7,478 bases of DNA from contig JAFTNE010000242.1 in NCBI GenBank assembly GCA_017452035.1, positions 1 through 7,478 of the forward strand, read 5' to 3'. The DNA is from Clostridia bacterium. GTDB taxonomy: Bacteria; Bacillota; Clostridia; Christensenellales; CAG-314. The notes below the pieces were generated by a model. That model saw only the letters and a program-made list of their open reading frames with translations. It ran no database searches and was not told the origin of the DNA. A program made the position numbers and the translations under genes. Shown in pieces: positions 1 through 4,840 of this stretch (position 1 is the first letter of the stretch; each line of letters opens with the position of its first letter).

Positions 1-90
1 GAGAATAGCGGCTTCCGCTTTGGAGCTCTGAATGATCTCTCTGATATACTCCTGGTATTTGTTTCCTTCAATAATAAACTGTATTTTCAT
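1..90 (-). CDS. N-terminal part of an unknown small protein (runs off left edge)
   Basis: Only the first 30 codons are visible, beginning MKIQFIIEGN and continuing as a charged, probably helical stretch (KYQEYIREII, then Ser/Lys/Glu/Ala-rich). The ATG at 88-90 is supported by a GGAG ribosome-binding site about nine bases upstream and by a promoter further upstream (126-154). It lies 69 bp downstream of the Fic stop codon on the same strand, but the separate promoter suggests it is not simply part of the fic transcript. I do not recognise the family. A partner or antitoxin role beside Fic is possible, but nothing in the visible residues shows it. Confidence 0.6.
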   Translation of the reverse strand, partial: MKIQFIIEGNKYQEYIREIIQSSKAEAAIL

Positions 91-125
91 GTTGGGTTCT
101 CCGATGTATGTTAATTAAATAGTGA

Positions 126-154
126 AAAATAGTTTCTAGCATTTTAAAAGTCAA
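126..154 (-). promoter_or_regulatory. Sigma-A-like promoter for the left-edge gene
   Basis: On the minus strand there is a -35 TTGACT (149-154), a spacer of exactly 17 bp, and a -10 TATTTT (126-131). The predicted start near 119 gives a leader of about 30 nt before the ATG at 90. It lies in the short gap after the fic stop codon. Confidence 0.55.
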
Positions 155-159
155 GCAAG

Positions 160-1218
160 TTAATCATAAATCTCTTTTGCTCTAAAATACCGAATATTAT
201 TTCCTTTGACCTCTCGTACAATAGCGCCTTCTGCAACCAATTTACGCAGAGCTCCTTCAATTGAACTTATACTTAGAGAAGGGCATAGCTCTCTAATATC
301 TTGTTTCGAGAATCTGCCAATCTTAGTCATAATAGCTCTTCGTACTGTTTCAACTGCGGATAACTTTTCTTCCACCAATGCAAATCTATCTTCAAAGTCC
401 TTGTAGGCAGAAAGTATTGTTCCAAGCAGATACTTAATAAATGGAACAACATCAGCTTGTCCATCGTGCCAACCTATTTGCGACTGATTCAATGCATCAT
501 AGTATAAATCTTTGTTTTTAGCTATCTTTGCTTCAAGAGATATATACTTGCCAACGTGAAATCCGCTTTGGTAAAGCAGTAGCGTAGTAAGCAATCTGCT
601 CATTCTGCCATTTCCATCATTAAATGGATGAATGCACAAGAAGTCGTGGATAAATACGGGTATTGCAATCAATGGTTCAAGTTCGTTATTGCCAATTACG
701 CGATTAAACTCGTTGCAAATGCTTTCTAATGCAGATGGTGTTTCAAATGGACTAAGCGGAGTGAAAAGTATTCTCGTAGTGCCATTTGGATAAGTTGCAC
801 TAATGTAGTTTTGCACAGATTTAGTTCTGCCTGCAGCAGGATTATTCATGTGACCGTACAACATCTTGTGCAGTTGCAGAATGTAGTTTGGTGTGATAGA
901 GATAACATCAAAGTTCTCGTGGATAATATTTAGCACATCACGGTAACCGGCAATTTCTTGTTCATCCCTATTTCTTGGAGTAGTCTTGTCCTCCATAATT
1001 TGTTTGATTCTAGTGTTCGTTGTTACAATACCTTCAATAGCATTGGAACTCTCAGTACTTTGTACCTTTGCAATTTCCACCAACTTTTCCAGCTTTTCGG
1101 GACGTTGTTTTAGATACAGTTCTTGCTTGCCCGCTTCTTTATATATAGCTGCAATTAGACCGAGAACTTCAGAATCCCATTTTTGTTCATTAATTTTTGT
1201 GTAGCTAAATGTTCTCAT
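160..1218 (-). CDS. Fic family protein (probable AMP transferase, class II) with C-terminal winged helix
   Basis: This 352-residue protein carries the full Fic core HPFNDGNGRMSR at residues 197-208: His197 as the catalytic base, Asp201 for metal binding, and the GNGR phosphate-binding loop. Such proteins usually transfer AMP from ATP to a hydroxyl side chain of a target protein in the cytoplasm. An N-terminal inhibitory motif S58-x-x-x-E62-G63 fits class II Fic proteins, in which the glutamate blocks ATP binding until released. The target-docking flap region (about 130-160) is typical. Residues about 285-350 look like a winged helix-turn-helix, common in this class. The start follows a GAGG ribosome-binding site seven bases upstream. 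The gene has its own promoter, overlapped by an inverted repeat that could be an operator for the protein itself (inference). It lies 333 bp downstream of the TIR gene. The target protein is unknown. Confidence 0.93.
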   Translation of the reverse strand: MRTFSYTKINEQKWDSEVLGLIAAIYKEAGKQELYLKQRPEKLEKLVEIAKVQSTESSNAIEGIVTTNTRIKQIMEDKTTPRNRDEQEIAGYRDVLNIIHENFDVISITPNYILQLHKMLYGHMNNPAAGRTKSVQNYISATYPNGTTRILFTPLSPFETPSALESICNEFNRVIGNNELEPLIAIPVFIHDFLCIHPFNDGNGRMSRLLTTLLLYQSGFHVGKYISLEAKIAKNKDLYYDALNQSQIGWHDGQADVVPFIKYLLGTILSAYKDFEDRFALVEEKLSAVETVRRAIMTKIGRFSKQDIRELCPSLSISSIEGALRKLVAEGAIVREVKGNNIRYFRAKEIYD

Positions 1219-1237
1219 AAACTTTACCTCATTTTTG

Positions 1238-1268
1238 TTCCCTTAAAAAATACCATATATTGAGGGAA
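1238..1268. promoter_or_regulatory. Operator-like inverted repeat IR1 over the fic promoter
   Basis: TTCCCTTA (1238-1245) and TGAGGGAA (1261-1268) form an inverted repeat with one mismatch and a 15-bp spacer. It covers the promoter spacer, the -10 box and the likely transcription start of fic, so a protein bound here should block RNA polymerase. A second copy with the same arm sequence and spacer (IR2) lies upstream. Confidence 0.6.
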
Positions 1269-1275
1269 TTGTCAA
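1247..1275 (-). promoter_or_regulatory. Sigma-A promoter of fic
   Basis: A consensus -35 TTGACA (1270-1275), a 17-bp spacer ending in TGG (extended -10), and -10 TATTTT (1247-1252). The predicted start near 1240 leaves a leader of about 20 nt containing GAGGT before the ATG at 1218. Confidence 0.75.
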
Positions 1276-1286
1276 TAGTATATAAA

Positions 1287-1325
1287 AATATTCCCTTAGT
1301 AATTTTAGAATTATAAGGGAATATT
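1287..1325. promoter_or_regulatory. Operator-like inverted repeat IR2 upstream of fic
   Basis: Perfect 12-bp arms AATATTCCCTTA (1287-1298) and TAAGGGAATATT (1314-1325) are separated by 15 bp. The core octamers and the spacer match IR1. The two repeat centres are 53 bp apart, close to five helical turns, so two bound dimers would sit on the same face of the DNA. This favours cooperative binding or looping (inference). Confidence 0.6.
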
Positions 1326-1386
1326 AGTTAAGAGTAAGAGATGCATATAATGGATTATGCTTTTCTGATGGAAGGTTTAGCGTTAT

Positions 1387-1420
1387 CTCAAACACTTAGG
1401 AGTTTTTAGAAGTGTTTGAG
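1387..1420. other. Perfect 11-bp stem-loop in the TIR-fic spacer
   Basis: CTCAAACACTT (1387-1397) and AAGTGTTTGAG (1410-1420) are exact reverse complements around a 12-nt loop. No T run follows on either strand, so it is not a standard intrinsic terminator. It could be an RNA structure in the TIR messenger trailer or a protein-binding palindrome. Confidence 0.5.
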
Positions 1421-1452
1421 TCTATCTTCAAATGGGGAAGCTTGCAAGATAA

Positions 1453-1485
1453 GCGTAAAATCTACTGCAAAGATAGGTTTTACGC
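1453..1485. other. Second stem-loop in the TIR-fic spacer
   Basis: GCGTAAAA (1453-1460) and TTTTACGC (1478-1485) are exact reverse complements, with a short inner TCT/AGA extension. The right arm is flanked by two direct copies of GATAGGTT (1472-1479 and 1488-1495). No T tract follows on either strand. With the 1387-1420 hairpin it makes up most of the recognisable structure in the gene-free stretch 1326-1551. Confidence 0.45.
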
Positions 1486-1551
1486 CTGATAGGTTGTTTG
1501 TATGCAAATTTTATAGTGTTTTGTAAGGTAGGCTGTATAAGGGGTGGGTGC

Positions 1552-2340
1552 TCATTTTATGGGAATACTTTCAAATAATCCTTTTTCTGCATTTTTTAAG
1601 ATATAGATTGTAATGTTTTTTAATGCATGGAGGTTCTGTTTGGCTACTACTTCAAACACAAAAGGAAATCCTGGTTGCAAAGTTCTTTGTATACGTGCAG
1701 TGTAAGCATTTAACACAAGTCCTTTCTCTGTCGTTATCTTAACACGATTTGTTAGTGCCAATCCTTCGCTTATTGTAAAGCAAGCAGAAAATTCATCAAA
1801 AGAATTTTGGCAGGCAAACGCAAAAGTAGGGCTGTTTTCTGAGTATGCGATTGCTTTGATGGTTATTTTTGCCTTTTTGCTATCAATTATTTCATAAGTA
1901 GCCTCAAGATTCTCTATGTTATCTAAAGGTTTGTAACAATTCTCTGACCTAATAATACATCTCATTTTTTCGACAGTTGAATCTAAACCTTCACCATATA
2001 AATCTATGTAAAGCTTGTCCAATAAAATTGCGGGTATTGAACAGTCATCAATTCTAATGGCTACAAACTTTAAGTCCTTATTGATAGACTTGTTTAATGC
2101 AGTTTGCCATTCGAGAGCAACCATTTTACTTTCTAAGCTGTTATTAGAAACGAAGAAAAAGAATGTTGTAAATGCGTCCAATCCTTCATTCATTTTTCCG
2201 ATAATGCTATCACCAGGTTGAATAGACCATGCGTCATAAAAGATGTTGTTTTTCCCAAATTCAAGGACAAGTCTACGGGTAACAGTATCAATTAGACGTT
2301 GATCTTTGTGGTTATAACTTATAAAGATTTTCTCTGTCAT
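1552..2340 (-). CDS. TIR-domain protein with C-terminal beta-rich region
   Basis: This 262-residue protein begins with a bacterial TIR domain (about 1-130). It opens with KIFISYNHKD (box 1 type), followed by FYDAWSIQPGDSI (residues 34-46), KMNEGLD (49-55), a hydrophobic strand and VSNNS, then an ALEW segment with Glu77. TIR domains of this kind often cleave NAD+ or make cyclic ADP-ribose-type signals in anti-phage defence. Glu52 is a candidate active-site residue, but I cannot assign it firmly without an alignment. Residues about 145-262 are predicted beta-rich and match no family I recognise; they may be a sensor or partner-binding domain. There is no transmembrane segment or signal peptide. 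The start is fixed by AGGAG six bases upstream of the ATG. The gene starts 18 bp after the EEP stop codon, so the two are almost certainly co-transcribed. The stop is TGA. Confidence 0.9.
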   Translation of the reverse strand: MTEKIFISYNHKDQRLIDTVTRRLVLEFGKNNIFYDAWSIQPGDSIIGKMNEGLDAFTTFFFFVSNNSLESKMVALEWQTALNKSINKDLKFVAIRIDDCSIPAILLDKLYIDLYGEGLDSTVEKMRCIIRSENCYKPLDNIENLEATYEIIDSKKAKITIKAIAYSENSPTFAFACQNSFDEFSACFTISEGLALTNRVKITTEKGLVLNAYTARIQRTLQPGFPFVFEVVAKQNLHALKNITIYILKNAEKGLFESIPIK

Positions 2341-2358
2341 TTCAAACTCCTATAAATA

Positions 2359-3138
2359 TTAAATTATAAACTCGGATATAATAGCAGCATGATCACTGCC
2401 GGCTTTTACAGCTTCATCGTACAAGTACTCGCAGCGTGTTATTTCAAAATTGTTGTTTGAAAACAAGAAATCATATCTAACAGCACCCTTTCGTTTCACA
2501 TTATGCGAAATAGTGACGGGCTTTCCCTCTTCACAATCTGCAATATTTTTGTGCTTCACAAATGCATCGCACAATCCTTTTGCTTTGACCTCGTGGAAAA
2601 ATGTTTGTGCACCTTTTCCGTTGTCAAAGAACACCATTTTATCAATGTCATAGGAATCCATTTGCGGTTCGTTAGCGTCAATTCCAATAATATCGGGGGA
2701 ATATGTGTCTATAAACTCGGCAAACGAATCGTATTGAACTGATTTTGCTTTGTAATAACTACAACCTGTAATAGAGTGAAGTGCTAAAACTTTCAGTTCT
2801 TTGCCTTCAACATTTATGATTGCGTATAATGTTCTGTCGGGAAAAACATTTCGTTCTATAACGCCCGATTTTTTGACCGATATATTTTTGCTTAATATCA
2901 TCATAACACCCAATTTTCTGGCGTCAGAGTCGAATTTGATTGGTGTGCGATAATCCAATGAGTAAAGAATGGTACTGTCTTGGTATTTGGATCTTATGTG
3001 CTCACATACGTGAGGCTTGACCTCTTGCAGTAAGACACAATAGTTGTCGTGTAAAAGAGAAAACAAGAAATCGAGTTTACTTTCGTGATTTCCCATATAA
3101 CTGATATTCCAATTTACCACTTGAATTTTATTATCCAT
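2359..3138 (-). CDS. Endonuclease/exonuclease/phosphatase (EEP) family protein
   Basis: This 259-residue protein has the ordered EEP (DNase I/exonuclease III-like) signature: VVNWNIS with Asn11, LLQEV with the metal-binding Glu39, LALHS with His121, GIDANE with Asp154 and Asn156, RYDFLF with Asp223, and GSDHAAI with Asp249-His250. All expected metal and catalytic positions are present, so it is probably active. The family cuts phosphodiester or phosphomonoester bonds in substrates ranging from DNA and RNA to inositol phosphates and sphingomyelin; the substrate here cannot be read from sequence. There is no signal peptide, which suggests a cytoplasmic role. The ATG at 3136-3138 has GAGGTG six bases upstream. 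It is the first gene of a two-gene operon with the TIR gene, which suggests a nuclease or effector job in a TIR-based defence module (inference). Confidence 0.9.
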   Translation of the reverse strand: MDNKIQVVNWNISYMGNHESKLDFLFSLLHDNYCVLLQEVKPHVCEHIRSKYQDSTILYSLDYRTPIKFDSDARKLGVMMILSKNISVKKSGVIERNVFPDRTLYAIINVEGKELKVLALHSITGCSYYKAKSVQYDSFAEFIDTYSPDIIGIDANEPQMDSYDIDKMVFFDNGKGAQTFFHEVKAKGLCDAFVKHKNIADCEEGKPVTISHNVKRKGAVRYDFLFSNNNFEITRCEYLYDEAVKAGSDHAAIISEFII

Positions 3139-3175
3139 AAACGCACCTCAGTAACTCACAAAACAATCTATATAA

Positions 3176-3204
3176 ATTATACCATAAAACTGTGAATAAA
3201 TCAA
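3176..3204 (-). promoter_or_regulatory. Sigma-A promoter of the EEP-TIR operon
   Basis: -35 TTGATT (3199-3204), a 17-bp spacer ending in TGG, and a perfect -10 TATAAT (3176-3181), with an extended -10 element. The predicted start near 3169 gives a leader of about 30 nt with GAGGTG before the ATG at 3138. Confidence 0.75.
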
Positions 3205-3245
3205 TCGGTATCATAAGACACACAAGCCCTAAAAACACAGTTTTA
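3185..3245. repeat. 10-bp inverted repeat around the EEP-TIR promoter
   Basis: TAAAACTGTG (3185-3194) and CACAGTTTTA (3236-3245) are exact reverse complements with 41 bp between them. The left arm lies inside the -35/-10 spacer and the right arm lies upstream of the -35 box. Arm centres are 51 bp apart, near five helical turns. This arrangement could be a pair of half-operators. Confidence 0.45.
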
Positions 3246-3416
3246 GGAAACAGGATAAGCGTAGGGTGCAAGTTTCCGCCACAGATGGAAAATTGTTGAC
3301 CAATTTTTGTCAGAACATGTTTGGTTTAATTCCGCGCGTGTCAATCGAATGAATGTATACATACAGTGAAGTCTTTTTTGCAAAAAGCGGGCTACAAATA
3401 TCTTTATAGCGACTTG
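3246..3416. other. Gene-free stretch between the EEP promoter and the tRNA-like sequence
   Basis: No convincing gene in either direction; the only open frame (minus strand, TTG start) begins inside the tRNA-like sequence and has no ribosome-binding site or recognisable motif. Small AT-rich symmetries are present: AAAATTG-N5-CAATTTT at 3289-3307, the 10-bp palindrome ATGTATACAT near 3353, and a near-palindrome CTTTTTTGCAAAAAG near 3373. None has a clear role. Confidence 0.4.
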
Positions 3417-3488
3417 TGGCACCCGCAATAGGAATCGAACATGTAACTATCCTTTAAGAATAAGGATAAATTACAGCTAAGACGTCCA
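3417..3488 (-). pseudogene. Degenerate tRNA-like sequence
   Basis: On the minus strand, the stretch has tRNA size and order: a TAGCT box, an anticodon-like hairpin (ATCCTT/AAGGAT around ATTCTTA), a spacer AGTT, a T loop TTCGATT, and GCCA at the 3' end. The D region is too short, the T stem has two mismatches and the 5' end does not pair with the acceptor strand TGCGGGT, so it is not a working tRNA. Its last 44 nt line up without gaps with the plus-strand tRNA fragment at 3671-3714 (about 30 of 44 identical). It may be a decayed tRNA, an old attachment-site scar, or a tRNA-mimicking element sequence. Confidence 0.5.
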
Positions 3489-3509
3489 CAAAAATACCCC
3501 TAAAAATAA

Positions 3510-3538
3510 GTATAAAAAAAGTATAAATTTGGTATAAA
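3510..3538 (+). repeat. Three GTATAAA repeats with 11-bp period
   Basis: GTATAAA occurs at 3510-3516, 3521-3527 and 3532-3538, exactly 11 bp apart, within an A/T-only context. The period matches one helical turn, suggesting protein-binding iterons or phased, bent DNA near the attachment site. Confidence 0.5.
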
Positions 3539-3568
3539 AATTTTTGCAAGATACTTGATGAAATGCAA

Positions 3569-3623
3569 AAAATGCACAAAATTTCTCAAAATACACGCAA
3601 AATAATGTCCAAAATGCACAAAA
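3569..3623 (+). repeat. Two copies of a 13-bp direct repeat near the tRNA fragment
   Basis: AAAATGCACAAAA occurs at 3569-3581 and 3611-3623, 42 bp apart start to start (four helical turns). Partial versions occur between and beside them. The copies lie about 50-100 bp inside the proposed element end, the usual place for integrase arm-type sites; that role is inferred. Confidence 0.5.
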
Positions 3624-3670
3624 ATAGCCATTTTTCACACCAAAAATGTTATTTTAGTAGTTTGGGCAAA

Positions 3671-3714
3671 CTCCTAAGGGCTAGTTGTGGGTTCGATTCC
3701 CGCAGGGAGTGCCA
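3671..3714 (+). other. 3' fragment of tRNA-Arg(CCT), probable att site
   Basis: The fragment reads as the second half of a tRNA: anticodon loop CTCCTAA (3671-3677, anticodon CCT), 3' anticodon strand GGGCT, a 4-nt variable loop, T stem GTGGG/CCCGC around TTCGATT (3687-3703), acceptor strand AGGGAGT (3704-3710), G73 and CCA. Nothing to its left pairs with the anticodon or acceptor strands, so the 5' half is absent. A terminator follows at once, as after a real tRNA gene. Tyrosine integrases commonly recombine within this half of a tRNA, leaving such a fragment at the distal end of the element. By that logic the element lies to the left and the old chromosome to the right. A simple decayed tRNA is the alternative. 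Confidence 0.7.
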
Positions 3715-3733
3715 ACGACCGAAAGGGAATGAA

Positions 3734-3767
3734 AGCATAACAACGCAAGTTGTTGTGCTTTTTGTTT
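3734..3767 (+). terminator. Intrinsic terminator behind the tRNA fragment
   Basis: An 11-bp stem (3734-3744 with 3749-3759, one G-T pair) is capped by a GCAA tetraloop and followed by TTTTTGTTT. It begins 20 nt after the tRNA CCA end and is most simply the original terminator of the tRNA-Arg gene. Confidence 0.75.
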
Positions 3768-3850
3768 GCGATAGCAAACTGAACCCATAGGGTTCGTAGA
3801 GCCGAGCGTAGCGAATGTCACGGAACGCAAGTGAAGTATTACTTCTGTGA
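3764..3850. repeat. Cluster of small palindromes after the tRNA terminator
   Basis: Adjacent hairpins follow one another: GTTTGC-GATA-GCAAAC (3764-3779), GAACCC-ATA-GGGTTC (3781-3795), and the looser pair TCACGGAA (3818-3825) with TTCTGTGA (3843-3850). This looks like a palindromic intergenic element. The rest of the gene-free stretch up to 3962 holds T-rich sequence with no gene. Confidence 0.4.
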
Positions 3851-3962
3851 TAGCCATAAAAAACAAAGGTTTGATACAAACATATTGGACTTTTTTTCTT
3901 TACATACAGGGAGTTCTTTCCTTTCTGTAAGCAAACAATTTTTTTCTAAATAACTGCAAAAC

Positions 3963-3996
3963 AAAAGTGCCTTGCGTAGTTGCAAAGCACTTTTTT
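3963..3996 (-). terminator. Terminator (usable on both strands) after the GH32 remnant
   Basis: AAAAGTGC (3963-3970) pairs with GCACTTTT (3987-3994), with an inner TTGC/GCAA stem, one mismatch and a GTAGTT loop. On the minus strand it ends in TTTTGTTTT and lies just downstream of the GH32 remnant. On the plus strand it ends in six T. Confidence 0.7.
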
Positions 3997-4022
3997 GTTT
4001 GCCATTTTTTAATGGGAATTTA

Positions 4023-4774
4023 TTACTTTGTAATTATTTCTGCACGTTCATACTCGCAGGTTTGTGCGTCAATTGTCAACTCCAATCCAACTGCACTTTC
4101 CGGTGGGTAAATAGTTGAAGACATCACTTTGCCGTCCTCAAAAATTTCCACAGAAAATTTGTCCATAACGATGGTCAAGGTTACGTCCCTTTTGTTGGAG
4201 AAGGGCATACGGCGAATTCCATTAAGTGAGTCGGTGTCCCTTTCTTCGCCAACGATTTGCTCGCCTGACTTGGAACGGAAACACCCCCCCCCTGGCCATC
4301 AATTAGCCCCAACGTGGTGGCATTTACACCGTCACAACGCATTTTTAGATGGAAGTTTGTAACGCCAGTCGCTTTGATGGTTATAACGCCTGTCAAAACA
4401 TTATCTGCAAGTTTGTTGGCTACAGTTGCTTTGTGTACTGGTGCGCAATTTACAATAGGATCTTGGCAAAGTGCGCCATTTTGGATAAAAACTCTTCTTG
4501 GCGCTGTAAGCATGCCAGCAAAGCCGTATTTGGCAGAAGGTACGTTTCTATCCCACATGTTGAGTCAACCAATTAGCGTTGTTTTGTTAGCAAATGTTTG
4601 TGGCGCGTACATATCAAAGCCGTAGTCAACAATGTTGCGACACTCTTCCACAAACAGGCCTGTTGCGTAGTCAATAGTTTCGCCTGTGTATTGGTAGCAG
4701 TATATGTTATAAAATTTCAAGCCCTTTTTTGGAAATGTTTCCAAAATTGAAAAAATAGTTTTGGTTTTTCTCAT
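4023..4774 (-). pseudogene. C-terminal remnant of a GH32 beta-fructosidase (sucrose/fructan hydrolase)
   Basis: The conserved second half of glycoside hydrolase family 32 is recognisable in order. DYGFDMYAPQTF and TLIG come first, then NMWDRNVP and GFAGMLTAPRRV (end of the five-blade propeller), an ALCQDP segment, and finally DKFSVEIFEDGK with STIYPP from the C-terminal beta-sandwich. Intact members hydrolyse sucrose, inulin or levan. Here the gene is dead. The N-terminal half, with the WMNDPNG nucleophile, RDP and EC acid/base motifs, is missing. A TGA stop (4565-4567) sits where Trp is expected in LIGWLNMW. The frame changes at or near a run of nine G on the coding strand (4284-4292), where one G too few or two too many would account for the shift. 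No ribosome-binding site precedes the first ATG at 4774. The upstream end abuts the LRR gene. Confidence 0.85.
4284..4292 (-). repeat. Nine-base homopolymer run at the GH32 frame change
   Basis: Nine consecutive C on the plus strand (G on the coding strand) stand out in this AT-rich window. The reading frame before the run (DGQGGG) and the frame after it (from FRSKSGEQIV onward to the C-terminal domain) differ, so slippage here is the simplest cause. A sequencing length error is equally possible. Confidence 0.6.
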
Positions 4775-4793
4775 TTGGGTGTTAAAATGACTT

Positions 4794-4829
4794 GTGGGCC
4801 GTGCAAAAATGTCATTTGCAACAGCCCAC
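4794..4829 (-). terminator. Hairpin after the LRR gene, possible terminator
   Basis: GTGGGC (4794-4799) pairs with GCCCAC (4824-4829), with an inner TGCAAA/TTTGCA stem. It starts 12 nt after the LRR stop codon. Only a weak T run (AAGTCATTTT) follows on the minus strand, so it may be an mRNA 3' end or stabilising structure rather than an efficient terminator. Confidence 0.45.
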
Positions 4830-4840
4830 TGCGTTTTATC

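Noticed and set aside
1341..1409. A 22-codon plus-strand frame starting just after IR2, possibly a divergent micropeptide
   Set aside because: The ribosome-binding site is weak, no promoter is clear, and the frame ends inside the 11-bp hairpin. Too little support to call a gene.
3243..3428. A 61-codon minus-strand frame between the tRNA-like sequence and the EEP promoter
   Set aside because: It needs a TTG start inside the tRNA-like sequence, has no ribosome-binding site and shows no recognisable motif.
3510..3623. Possible CRISPR array or plasmid origin iterons
   Set aside because: The repeats are too short, have no regular unique spacers, and no cas or replication gene is nearby.
3649..3879. 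Minus-strand frames of 61-76 codons across the tRNA fragment
   Set aside because: They are antisense translations of the tRNA fragment and its terminator, a well-known source of false genes.
4565..4567. TGA at a conserved Trp position suggesting UGA is read as tryptophan
   Set aside because: All nine Trp codons in the four intact genes are TGG, those genes contain no internal TGA, and two of them end with TGA. A stop in a decaying gene is simpler.
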